Shown one piece after another: positions 26,501 through 40,400 of a stretch of 64,000 nt of DNA. Source of the DNA: Channallabes apus (taxonomy: Eukaryota; Chordata; Actinopteri; Siluriformes; Clariidae); the NCBI GenBank assembly GCA_030522415.1, contig CM060112.1, forward strand, positions 9,624,001-9,688,000, given 5' to 3'. The position numbers were made by a program, and so were the translations under genes. The notes beneath the pieces are model-generated. The model had not been told where the DNA came from. It made no database searches and saw nothing but the letters and a program-made list of their open reading frames with translations. How positions within the stretch are numbered: the first letter of the stretch is position 1; every line of letters starts with the position of its first letter.

Positions 26501-29500
26501 AGCCAGCTATTGTGGGCTTACCAGTTTCATTTGGAGTCTGGTGGAGACAGAAGATAAACAGAGGTTGTCCCAGGGTTGCATTGGTCGGTCAGGAGTAGAC
26601 GTTTTTTGTCAATCCTGTGGGAAACATGGAGCAAGCGAAGAGATTGAAGGACAGGTGTGATGTGGTAAATTTTTCTTGCTCTCAGCAGGATTCTAGCAGC
26701 ACTGTTTTGAAGTTTCAAGAGCCTCTAGCAATAGATGTCAATGAAAAGTGCATTACAGTAGTCCGGCTTAGAGACTGCAAGGCTGATGCTGTGGTGAGGC
26801 TTTGCTATGTTCATGAGGTGAAGAAAAATGGTTTACAGAGGTGTTTGATGTAGTTATCAAATGTGAGGTGAGAGTCAAACAGATATGTTAAGACAGGAGG
26901 ATATGCTGTATAAGAAGTGAATTGAAAAGAAGCTTTTATTCTATTTAGCTGTAGGAAATTGTGTTTCATACAAGTCTGTATAGCCTTAAAACAGGAAGCT
27001 AGGGTTACAGTTGCTTTGGAAGGACAGGGAGCAGTTTTAATACACGTTATATTTGGGTGTCATCTGCATAGCAGCAAAACGAGGCTCCATACTGGCTTAT
27101 GGGGAAACATGTAGTTGGTGAAAAGAACAGGGCTGAGAAGAGATACTTGAGGGACACCACATAATTTATATATTCCAACATACAGAAACTGATTGCTGCT
27201 GTCAAGTATAAAATGCTTTTTTTTTTTATTGTACACATTAATTTGACCAAAGAATTCTTAGTATCTTAGTATGTCAAAAAATTTTTTTTAATGAAGACAA
27301 GTAAGACTACTCGTTCAATCAGGACAAAAGACATATAAAAGGCACCCTATGAAAGGAGGAAGAATTAGTCAGTGTCTATGGTAACCAGTGCCCTGTAATT
27401 ACTGATATATTTAGCACACGTTTTCAGTCAGTCTCTGTGAGCTTTGGCTTTAAGCATGTCTTAATGCAAATCAACTGTGGTGTGACTGTTCTTGATAATT
27501 TTTGATTGGCAATTATTACCATATGTGCAAAAGTGAAGAAAATCGGTCTCATCAATTATTTTATTAAATTTACTAAAAGACAAACTATTGTTGTACTCCC
27601 TCTGAGAGTATATTCCTTCTCTGTTAATATTTAATAAACTAAAGCTTGGAAAATTGCCCAAGCAAAGCTCAACCAAATTCCCCATAGAGCTACTTTCACT
27701 TCTTCTGAACAGTCGTAGGAGTGGAATGATGCTCCTATTCTGGGCTACCCCTTCATTATGGCTCCTTGTTTTATTACATTCAGTACAAGAACTTTGCCTC
27801 GACAACCTACAGTACAATTGTTGCACTTACAGTAGACACTGTCATTGCAGTTGGGAGAGAAGATCTCACTTGGTTGAGGTTTTTTTTCTGTCGGTTGCTT
27901 GTTTACAGTTGCTCTTGATCTTATTAAAGCAAGTGTTAGTGCACAGAACACCAAGATGTTCTTTGAGTGATAGGAGCAATGAGTATGACAGTGTAGGGCA
28001 ATTCCATCAGTTGAGGAGAATGAATCAGTGGCCTTTAACACATGTATCATTTCTACTGAGCTTTGACCCATGCCTGGATTTCACAAGACAGACAGAAGCA
28101 AATGTTCTGCTGTGTGAATTCTAAATTAAATGGTACTCGAGTGAGGAATATGGCTCTGAGCTCTACCCCATTGGGTGATGTGAAAGAGAAATTTAGCAAC
28201 TCATTTTGCAGCAAATCTTTTTAATGCAATGGTGGGTGTAAAAACAGCCTTTACAAAGTCATGACACATCGCTCCGGCATTGATTCCTAGCATAGCACAG
28301 CTTGCTTCCTAACATAGAACAACTTAAGCCCCTCCATTAATGACTGGCACCATGTTGCTCATAAGCTGACCATTTCCCAAATCTAGCACACCACCATGCA
28401 GGGCTGCCTATGAAAGCATTGGTGTTTATTAGAAGATTCTCTTTTAAATCTATCTGTTTACCTGTTTATTAACTTTTACCAACTGTGGAACATAGTCAGA
28501 TGTTGTTGATTTTTTTTTTCTTATCTTTATATTGGGCTTTGAAAACATAAAAAAAAAAATCTGTCAGTACAGTACATTGTTGGATGCTCTATAGAGAAGA
28601 CATTGTCAGCTTTAAATTTGTGATGGTCCATCTATGTAAAATTCCTTGTTTACAAAGTACAGTAGTAGTGTAGAGTAGTGACAACAGCTACCTTTTAATA
28701 CTTAACCAGTGAAGATATACCGGGTAAAGTAGAGATATAGGTAAAATATTAGTCAAGGTAAAAGTAGATGTCCCTGATTTACATGTTTACTTCAGTTAAA
28801 GAGTATGCCACTTCAAATGTACATGAGTATAGACAGTACTACCCTTGTATTAGATCAATGAGTTTGTTAATTCGTAGTAAAAGTCTCTCTCTCTCTCTCT
28901 CCAAATTAGGAAGACACTGTTTTCATAGTCATCTGCAACTATCTCAGTTTCTCATTTATAATACGTGCTACAGTACATGATTTGACAAAGGGAAGGGAAA
29001 TCATTTAGCTGGGAAATAGTAAGCAGGTGATTTAATGCAGAAATGTAGAGAGGTAGAAGGTACAGATATTGATTGTCGGATGTAGTGGAGTAAAAGTAAA
29101 ACTAATATACTCATTAAAAAAAAAAAGTTCAGCCACATGCAGTGGTATCCTGGCCACTCTACACACCAGGACAAACCCCGTTGGGCCAATGCATCAGTTT
29201 GCCTACTGGCATATGAAAAAAACATCAGAACAAACAAAAAAATGTCCTAACAAATAAAAAAAATCCATAAAGTTTCTACCAGCCCTGCCCGTCTCTACAG
29301 GCCCCGCTGTGCATGGCTGTCATTTGATCTGCACATGGGAGTCTGTTAAGTTTTGGGACTGGTCTCACTGGCCAAATGTCAAAAAGTAAAGGAGGGGCTG
29401 AATAAAAAAAAAAAAAAAAAAGAAGCAGACATTTAAGGGCACAGGTTCGTTTGGCCATCAACTTTCTCAAATGGTCAGCAATGTTTTCCAGGAGAACGCT

Positions 29501-31727
29501 GAAGTGGCAAAATTAATGTTAAATTAAAAGCTAGGCTACATATTCTAGTCTGGTGTGCAAGTCCATTGCTAAATTTCATTTCCATATGCTCCATATGCTC
29601 TTGGAAACATGAAATATGTACTTATTTACAATACAGATAATAAAGAGTTGGCTAAATAAGTGGTGCTGAAACAGTTGATAGCGCAGAACAGTGGATTGGG
29701 TACAGTGACTCCAGCCTGACTCTCTGGTGGACACAATCCAGCTGGCAGAGACCATGTGTTTATGTTAGCAAAGCCAGGGAATACTAGTACTATCATCCTT
29801 ATATCCTGGTCCTCACTGATGTTGGCACCATAACACAAGAAGCCTTTGAAGCCAGTGGTCTGGGGTAGTGGTGATTGGAGTTTTAGGTGTTACATGAAAT
29901 CAGCTGGCCCGACTCCTGAGGTGACAAATATGGATCTCCGTATGTCACAGGAATATGCTCAGCCCATATCAGTCTCTAGATCTTTCTCTCTTTGCCGGTG
30001 TGCCACCGCAATGAAAAATACCTTTTTTTTTTCACTCTAACTCAGAAACAGAAAACCTTCACCACACAGTAGGCGATGTTTCTGTTTCAAATTATTGTGT
30101 GCCTGTCCACCCATCTGTGCTTGTGTTTCTGATTCTACTTATTATGTTTTAGGATTTACAGTACTCTGCAAGTCTTAAGTCACTCTTCATTTCTCCACAT
30201 TAGAGCAAATAAAATTACATATATTACCTTAAGGAAATGCTTTACTGTGATACAATTAAAAATGTGGTTGTTTATGTAACAACCTCAGCAGCAACCTCAT
30301 TTCTCCTCTCATCTGTTCTAACCATTCAGCATTTCCATTAGCACCCCTAATATGAAAAGTAATGTGTGATCATCTGTCATCATCTGCACTTGTTTCTCAC
30401 TGGTTCATGCCTTAAGTTAGATTTTAATGGTTTAATAATTCTTAGGCAGCATGGTGGAATAGTGGTTAGCACTGTCACCTTGCACCTCCAGGTTCTGGGT
30501 TCGATTCCTGCCTTGGAGTTTGCATGTTCTCATCATGCTTGGAGGGCTTCCTCCAGGTACTCCAGTTTTCTACCACAGTCCAAAGACATACAGATTAGGG
30601 TGACTGACCTTTCCAACTTGCCTGTAGTGTGTGAATGCAATTCATCAAGACTGCATTAAAAATACAAGAATGTTTGGTTCTTTGGAAGTAAAATATGAAG
30701 GGGTGGGGGGGCATGCTCATGCACACTACTGTGTTTAGAAACATCATTGCGAACAGAATTGAACTGATTATATTTTGGAATTGATCTAAATAAGGTAAAG
30801 GTTGCAGCAAGGTCAAATGTCTGCAACAGTTTTTCTTTAATCATACGAGGAAGTCTACTTGGTGGCAGAGGCATGTCTGGATGTCACAACTATGTACAAT
30901 CATTTGTTCACTTCACATTCACTAATTGCGACTTTGTCTTGATACTATTTATACCTTATTCAATTCATCTGCCAGCTTAATTTGACCAAACTGCCCTGTT
31001 CAAGTCTTGTTAATCTATTATCTCATGACCCATGAATGGGCTCTCGTTAGAGCCACTAATGGTCTTCTGTTCTTCCTTATGATTCCACAGCTTTTTAATA
31101 GAAAACTATGAGGCAGCCTTTGACACATTGGTGTTGTTCTTTTCTTCTCACTTTTAAAGATGTATTACTGAGCAAGTGTTTGGTTCCTAATGGAACAGAG
31201 TAAATTAATGCAATACTAAAGGCAGGTTCACATGGAGGGTAAACCAATTAAGCATAACTGGATAGTGCAAAATTTCCACTGGCTAGTTTTGGTGAGCGTG
31301 ATGTGGTCTGTGGACATAATGTTCTGCTCAGCATGGTTGTAAAGAGTGGTTACCGGCATCAGGGTACACTTCAAATGAAAATTTAAAGGGCATTATTTCC
31401 TGACCTTTCTATTCAACAAGGCACTTTGACTAGCAGAATTGGCCATTCATTCATTCATTCATTCAAACACAATCGAGTTCTACTTAAATAAATCTAGACC
31501 AGTAATTTTACATCCACATTTTTTAAAAATCCATTCTGATGTAAAGGAACTGAAGCTCTGCACATGTATCTGCATAGTTTTATGCACTGCACTAATGTCA
31601 CATGGGCGGCTCATCAGATAAGTGCGTGAAAGGCCAAGCACGCTGTACATGTTAAAGTGATAGATAATTTAAATAGCATTTAAACTTTATAACATACTTT
31701 GAAACATATTTTTCCCATAACAACTAC

Positions 31728-31764
<37 letters not shown>

Positions 31765-34700
31765 TGGTCCATCAACAGGCAACATAAATGAGGTATGCAA
31801 GTATTTATGAAGTTGTTTTGGTAGAATTACATCAGATTTAATTGGTTTAATGCCCACTTTTGGAAGCTCATCAAGTCCGAAGCAACTGCATTATGTGAGG
31901 TGCAGGCTGTTAATGCCACATGTTATGGGAAAACAACAGACAGAGGCTCAGGTGGTGCATAATCTGCTATTAGACTTTTTTTTTTTTTTTTTATAAACAA
32001 AGTTTGAATAGCAGCTGTTAACGTTGGTTAACGTTGCTCTATTCTGTAACATTTCATAGTTTAATAGTGAATGCATATACTCATCTTATTGTATTTTGTC
32101 TTTCTTTTCTTTCAGGAACGCTTTTTATTAATTATTTTTGTGTGCATTTATGCATGGAACGTGATCATTAACAAGTTCTTAATAGCCCATAGTTTTACAT
32201 CAGTTCTTAGAACATGATTCCGTCCAACTGATGAAGCAATTTTAAATTTCACTCCAAGAATCGAAATAATTAGTTAAATCAAATGGGCCAATAGCACAGA
32301 AGATTAAAACAAACACACACTCACACACACAAAATGGAAAAACTAAAAGAAAACACTGTCCTTGTTTGTCTGGTGGATCCCATGGGTGCACAATCCAATT
32401 GGAATCAGGAAAGGTTGGAGGCCGGGTCACCAGTCCTGGGCTCTTTGCCTGTGTGCAATGGGTTGTGTTTCACTGGGTGTTCTAATGCCTTTCTAGCCAT
32501 CGTTGACTTTTCCTGGAATTTGTCCAGATGGTCCTGCCCTCACTCCCCACAACTATAAATGAGCCTTGGGTGGCCATGATCTGTCACCAGTTTACTGTAT
32601 ATAGCAAGTTAATTTGTATAGCACATTTCATAAACAATGACAATTCAAAGTGCTTTACATAAAAGAGAAGAAAAAAGAATCATTAAATGAAATAGAAAAC
32701 AGTAGCATTAAAACTTTTTAAATGATTTAAAATTTTATTTTAAATCAAGATACAGCAGTTAGCAATAAAACTTTGAAAAATGATTTAAAATCAAAATGAA
32801 AATGGATGGGAAGTGCACATGTATCTGAGAGATTATGATGAAGTGGCAGCAGCAATCCATATTTTACTTGTTGAAGATAAAAAAAATAAATGAAAAATAC
32901 ATTGCCAAATATACTGATACTACAGTACTCCAAGAAAAATACAAATCAGTTACATGTTGTTATTTATACTTACCTAAAATGACAGAAAGACATCGTAAGA
33001 CATTTTGTAAGCACCAATTTCTTAGTAAGGTTCAGTGTCATATTCAGAAGAAATGAATGTAGCCAAGACCACAGTGTCAAGGTCAAGCTTAAAAATCATT
33101 AATTCCAGCTTGAGGCCAAGGTTTTATTCGGCTAGGGTGACTCCATGTGTGCATTGCACCAGTTCTTAGATAATATTTTATAGAAAAAGGTATTACTTTT
33201 TTATACATTTGAACATGACTGTTATTTGTACAAGCTCTCAGTTAAGCCCAAGACCACATGTAGTAAGAGGAGTCCAGATGTAGTCCAGGATTGGAATGAG
33301 TATCTGCACAAATGCCATTAAGTCACTGACGCATGCAGGTCGGTACAGAGAACATTTTGGGACCACCTTGGCGTCTAAGACCTACGTACATTCGTAATTC
33401 AGTGGAGAAATAGTGCAGAACAATTCAACCAGTGTTAATGACTATGGGCCTTAACATTAGTAATCATGAAATGCTTTGAAACACTTGATATGCCTCATTT
33501 CAAATTCATCGCCATCACTACTCCTCCCCTTGATTCACTTAATTTTAACTGTAAGACAATCCGTTCAGCTGATAATGCAGTTAACTTGGCTCACTACATC
33601 CTCAATCATCTGGACACTCCAGGCTGCAGTGCTAGTGTCATAATTAGACAGCCTTTACTACAGGTGTGCCATAATGGCTCCACGGAAAATTGCTACAAGA
33701 AGGTATAGACTTCACCATCTGCCAGTGAATCGTTGACTTCCTCTCAGACAATATGCAGTTTGTACAGGCAGAAACCTACCAGTTAGAATCTTCATCTATT
33801 ATCATGTGGGCTCAACAAGACTATGTACTCTTGCCTCTTCTCTACACCTTGTACATCAACATGCCCACCCAACCATTCCATTATGCTTATAATATCTGAC
33901 AACCCTTTTTTAAACCAGAGGTACAAAATGTAACATGTCATCCAGTGCTCTCTCTCTCAGCTCCACAGAGCCATCATCAAGAGCATCTGAACCTCATCAA
34001 TAACTATGTTGTTCAGCTCAGCTCCTCCCGCTTCAAGTCAAGACTGCAGTGAATTGTGTGCACCACAGAAAGCCTGACTCTTTAGCAGGAGTTGTCAGTT
34101 TAGGGGGCTGCATGTCAGGGCTAAGAAGTAAGCTGAGAATTTCACCATAGAATCTGGGCATCATCAGAAGAAGTACAGTACACATAATGTATCTGAACAG
34201 CAGTCACTCTTATTAACAAACTGTCTATAACAAATAAGCAGAACCGACATTCCCTTTAAAAGGTAGTGTCAAATATAGACATTAGGTTTGTATTAAATAT
34301 ATTGTTTTTCTATTGCAAATACATGATAATTCAATGATTCTAAAAACTCTAGATTCTAACCACCAGAATGTCATGCAGCTGTGTTGCAATGTTAGCTCAG
34401 GTGCTATGGCATTGTCTTTCAAATTGGAATGTCATGAGTGTAAATCCCAGCACTATCAGGCTGCCCCACTATATCCATAACCCTCTAAGTGCTAAGTTGT
34501 ATAGATATAAATATGAATGTGGTATACATTTACAAAATGAAGAGCTTGTTGATGGGATTAGTACGGTGGCCCTGAAGTGCAAAACAAAACTGAAAGCAAA
34601 AAAACTAAACTGAAAACAAAATAACAAATTCAAAACCAAATTAACAAAATGGAAAACAAAATAACTAATTCAAAAACAAAATATCAAAACCCAAAACAAA

Positions 34701-37403
34701 ATAACAAAACTCAAAACTAATTAGTTTTTTTTGTTTTGGGTTTTGTTGTTTTGTTATTTTGTTTTCGGATTTGTTAATTTGGTTTTTGAATTTGTTCTTT
34801 TGTTTTCCGTTTTGTTAATTTGTATTGCTCTTCTCGACCAGTCAGATACAAACCGGAAAAGGTAGGTATAGTTTGCGATTGGAATTCTTACCGCTGATTG
34901 GACGAGACATCTGTCACTCAAGATATACAGGAAGTACTGTAGTAGCAGTAAATTCGTGTGTGTATGAATGTGCAAACATTATTGTGGTTTCATTAATATG
35001 GCGTTCTTACGGTGGCCCTGAAGTCAGTTTTGTTAATTTGTTTTGTACTTCACGGCCATCATAATTTAAAGTTAACCAGAACACATAAGAAACATAGACA
35101 AACAAGTTCCTACTTCCTGTGTATCTTGAGTGACAGATGTCTCATCCAATCAGCAGTAAGAATTTCATTTGCAAACTATACCTACCTTTTACGGTTTGTA
35201 TCTGACTGGCTGAGAAGTGCAATACAAACTAACAAAACGGAAAACAAAAGAACAAATTCAAAACCAAATTAACAAAACCCAAAACAAAAAAAACTAATTA
35301 GTTTTGGGTATTGTTATTTTGTTTTGGGTTTTGATATTTTGTTTTTGAATTTGTTATTTTCTTTTCTGTTTTGTAGTTTTGTTTTCGGTTTTGTTATTTC
35401 GTATTTTAATTTATTTTGTTTTCAATTTTGTTAATTTGCTTTGCACTTCACGGCCACCGTAGATTAGCATGCATTTTATTTTACCTCCTTCACTTCAACA
35501 TATTGTTGATAAATTGTGTGCAAATGCTAAATGCTGTTTAAATTATTATTATTATTATTACATGATCTGTATTTTATTGTACAGGTAACTGAGACAAGGA
35601 CTGGCCCTCTGGGATGCAGTAACTATGACAACCTTGATTCTGTCAGTTCGGTTTTGGTTCAGAGTCCTGAAAACAAAGTCCACTTACAAGGTACTGTTCT
35701 TTGTTATGTGTTTAAAATATTATCCATTCACCAATCCACTTAAATCAGTCACAAACCATTCTGAATGATGTATGCTGATGCTTACTTATATATTACACAT
35801 TTATCAAAGGGAAATCAATGGCTTGGAATCCTTCTGGACAATGCATTGTGCCCTTAAAATGCTGGAGGCCAATGGCGAAACTGAAGTTTGTATTCCGGCA
35901 ATGTAGCCGTCAAGACCTGCTGACAATGTTCCTTGCTGTGAAGCAGTCCACTGTTTGTCTCCATTCCTCATGAAAGTGCTCCATGGGATCTTTTAGTGGC
36001 CCTGTTTAGTACTCAACACACAGGTGAATGAGGGCCTCCAGCAGCTGAAAGAATAACTATTTAAGGGTTGTTACTATAATGAATAAGCCCATACAGCTAT
36101 GTTGTGGATACTAAAGGTCTACCAAGTCCTGTAAATGCTGACAAAAGCAGCAGTTCTGCACTTTGCAGCTGTTCTTAGACAATTTTCCTTCATTTTTCAT
36201 AGTCTGAACTGGGTGGCACAGAGGCGTAGTGGTTATCACTTTGTCCTCGTGCCCCCTGGTTGGGGGTTGGTGTGTATAGAGTTCACATGTTCTCCCCATG
36301 CATTGTGGGTTTTCTCTAGGTACTCCAGTTTCCTCCCACTCACTGGGGTGAGTGTGTGTGTGTGTGTGTGCGCGCATGTGTGAGCTGCCATGGATTGGCA
36401 CCTCATCCAGTGCACCATGTACCCTGCCAAGTGTCCTGCATCCGCTGGGATAGGCTCCAGGCCTCCTGTTACCCTGTATAGGAGAATGAGGGTATACAGT
36501 GGTTTGAACATCGAGCACAATGCTGTCAAGACGCTGCATGCAAAACCTGCTGCTTGTGACATTTAAATTAGCCTGCTCATAGTAAATGAGAAGTCTTTCC
36601 CTCATAAAACCATTAAAAGTTACCTTGTAAAAACAATAAAATAAAGAGATGAATTCATTAATTTTCTATACCGCTTAATCCTGTGTTCAGGGTCGCGGGG
36701 GACCTGGAGCCTATCCCAGGAGACTTCGGGCACTAGGCGGGGTGCACCCTGGACAGGGTGCCAATCCATCGCAGGGCACACAGACATACACACACTCACA
36801 TACCCAATCACACACTACGGGCAATTTAGGAACGCCAATTAGCCTAACCTGCATATCTTTGGACTGTGGGAGGAAACCGGAGTACCCGGAGGAAACCCAC
36901 CAAGTACGGGGAGAACATGCATACTCCATGTACACAGAGATGGGAATCAAGCCTGGCCGGGGAATCGAACCCAGACCCTGGAGGTGCAAGGCGACACTGC
37001 TAACCACTACACCACCGTGCCGCCGAGATGAATTATATATAAAAAAAAATAAATTACAACTGAAAGGAAAATCACTATTTTTGGCCATGGAGCAGACACT
37101 GTCAAAAATATTTTTAAGTTCGATGTCCCCTTGTACAGATATTCCATTCCGTACAGTATATTGTGCATAATTAAAGTCTTGTATGATGCTTGGCCCCCCC
37201 CAAAATTCACTGTAACAGGCAAAGAAAACAAATAAGGAGATCATATAAGAAGTGTTCAACATATTCCAGGGCTCAAATTGTAAACTTATTATTTTAGAAT
37301 AATTTTCAATTCAATTCAATTTTATTTATATAGCGCTTTTAACAATGGTCATTGTCTCAAAGCAGCTTCACAAAAAATTAAAGAAATTTAACAAAAAAAA
37401 CCA

Positions 37404-37442
<39 letters not shown>

Positions 37443-40400
37443 AATAAAATAATAATAATAGAAAATAAATAAATAAAAACAAATAATAATAATAATTATA
37501 GAAAAGAAAATAATTGGAAGTGTGGATGTGTGAGCAGATAATAATGAGACGAATGAATGAAATTTCTCTGATGAGCAAGCCAAGGGTGACGGCGACGGTG
37601 GCAAGGAAAAACTCCCTGAGATGGCATTAGGAAGAAACCTTGAGAGGAACCAGACTCAACAGGGAACCCATCCTCATTTGGGCGATAACAGATAGAAATG
37701 ATATAACATCTTGTGTGTTGTGCAGGTGAAAATTCAATATGACAGAAATTATTTAAATTGACATGAAGACCAGTTCAGCATAGGGACGAGTCAGTAGGTG
37801 CGGAGGGCAGATGAGGTCTGGATCACTGGAAGCACAGGAGCAGCATGTGTAGCTCCAACCATCATAAAGCTGAATCCTGCTGGAGCTGGTCCTTCTCTGG
37901 ACGCCTCAGGAACCTCGCAGGGTTGGCCTTTGTCTACTGAAGCTGGCAAAATCTCCCGATGCCTCGGGATGGGTAGAGAAATACAGAACAGATGGGGAGA
38001 ATTAGCGTAGTTGCCATTCGGTATAGGTGTACTGGAGTATGAGTACTGGGATGAGTTATGTGTATGCCAGATTAAAAAGATGCGTCTTGAGTCTACTTTT
38101 GAACTGGGAAACCGTGTCTGCTCCCCGAACACTGTCTGGAAGGCTATTCCAAAGCTTTGGAGCTAAATATGAAAAAGCCCTACCCCCTTTTGTAGATTTT
38201 GAAATTCTGGGAACTACCAGAAGTCCGGAGCTTTGTGATCTTAAGGCGCGTGGTGGATTGTAGCGTATCAGAAGACTGGTTAGGTATGTGGGAGCTAAAC
38301 CATTTAAGGCCTTGTATGTAAGTAATACTATTTTGTAATTTATTCTAAACTGAACAGGTAGTCAGTGCAGGGATGATAATATTGGGGTTATATGATCATA
38401 TTTTCTGGATCTAGTGAGAACCCTGGCAGCTGCATTTTGGATTAACTGAAGCTTGTTTATTGAGGATGCAGGACAACCACCTAGTAATGCATTACAATAG
38501 TCCAGTCTGGAGGTCATGAATGCATGAACTAGTTTTTCTGCATCAGATACGGATAAGATGTTCCTAAGTTTAGCAATATTTCGAAGATGGAAAAAGGCTG
38601 TTTTTGTGATATTTGAAATGTGATTTTCAAAAGACAAGTTACTGTCTAATATTACTCCCAGATCTTTTACTTTTTCACATATGTATTGTGAGATCAAAGC
38701 TAAAGGTGGCCAAATAAAATATTATTGTGCAACCGTTTTTGGCCATATAAAATGCATGATACTAATGTTGTCATAATACAAACATTTTTTTTTCAATACC
38801 AGTATCATCTTTCATTTCATTTCAATACTATTCAATACTTACTCTCTGAGCAACTGGCATTAGACTTCTATGGCTCAAAAAATTAGTTAGAAAATCTCTG
38901 ATGATAAATAGTTTAGCAGAGGCCTAATAAGATACTATAAAAACATTTTGATGATACTGATTAGATATAGGATTAGGTTTATGATATTGTCAGATTATTA
39001 AAATCGAGCTGTCTTCGAGCAAGTGCAGATCCAAATGTAAAATTAAGTTAAGTTTTATTTAAAAAATAGGAATGAAACACTTTTTTTTTTTTTTTTACAG
39101 CTGCTTGTTGTAGTTAAGACTGCTCTGTTGTTTTATAAGGCACAATAGGATTATATGAATAATCACTCATACTGTGATTATTTTTAAGACTGTATATTAA
39201 TCATAAATCCTTAAAAAAGAAACTCCTTGAAAGAAATTTAAATGTAGTGCTTTTTATTCAGGACAAACGCAGCTCCACTGTTTACTCATGTTTGCCCACA
39301 GACCAGTCTTGTGGTATCTTTTTGTTACCTTGGAAATTTTGCTTTATCGTGGGCTACAGTACCTTTGAGCCTAGTGAATGCACATGTAATGTTTGAGTTT
39401 TGTATGCTCGTGCTTTTTTTTATGCTAATATAACAGCATTATGAAAAAGTGCCAGTAATTTTAACAGGTGAAAATTTAATAATATATTCAATTGTACTCG
39501 GTTCGTACAGTACTGTATATTCAGTTGTCCAGTCCAAAGTAAGAAAATACACATTTTGTCCTTTTTGAGTGTTTATTTCTTAAGAGATAGAAGAGAGAAT
39601 CTCAAATGTGTAGTGTAAATAAATAATATCCCAATATAAACCCATTCTACCACACTTTAAAACAGTGCGTGCAGAGCAGTGCTGCAGCTTGCCATTTTCA
39701 CTCAATTTATTACTGAAATTTCACTTCGGGTCACCTCATTACTGTGGCCATCTCCTCATGTCTATCGTTTGAATAAAACGAAAAAAGTACTCGACTTTCT
39801 CGACTGTTGTTCATAACTATCTTAAAACTCAATAGTTTTTTCCTCCTATCTCATTACTGCTGTTCAGTGTTTCCAGATGTACAATAATTATCATATTTGT
39901 ACAATAATTTGGGTTTCGGTAAAATCTACAATGAATAATTGTTTAAAATCCCTAAATGTAAGATAATTGCATTTTATAGTTTAACAGAGTTTAACAGCGT
40001 GAGTCTGATCTGGAACATTTAAAGCATTTGGCATTTAAAGCATTTTGTAAGCCCTTATACAAAGCAGTTTGAATTTTTATCTCACTGAACATATGAGCAG
40101 TTGAGGGTTAAGGGCCTTACTCAAGGGCCCAACGGAGGCAGATTGGTGGGGGAGTTTGAATCTGGTACTTTCATCAATTAAATGCCTTAACCACTGAGCT
40201 ACTCTTACCCTCACCAGTCTGGTTATTCAACTGCTGTCATCTCCTAGCTACTGTATCTAGAGGTGCATAGTGTAGCCTACGTAGGCGTAATAAGTGTTGC
40301 TCACAAATAATCATTTGAATAGTTGCAGTCCTTTGCAGTTTACTTGGTAGATGCAGTTATACAAGTTGCCAACTCGGTCCTGGGGAGATTCAATCAAATT

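Larger units (their letters stand above)
23474..35584 (+). other. brinp3: brinp3 intron 3 (12.1 kb)
   Basis: This is a GT-AG intron. It carries a LINE 3' tail, a MITE, a hAT relic, LINE fragments, a nested SINE and a large fold-back element, listed separately. Stretches 27480-30150 (except low-complexity runs at about 28890, 29115 and 29402) and 30870-32490 show nothing I can name. The 156-codon open frame at 27654-28124 has no family features and is probably chance. Confidence 0.8.

Noticed and set aside
27654..28124. 156-codon open frame
   Set aside because: No signal peptide, domain, repeat or splice context; composition matches surrounding AT-rich DNA with overlapping open frames on the other strand. 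Probably chance.
36111..37262. Several 100-180 codon open frames on both strands
   Set aside because: They coincide with the two SINE copies at 36205-36480 and 36655-37025, whose sequence is often open when read through; not genes.
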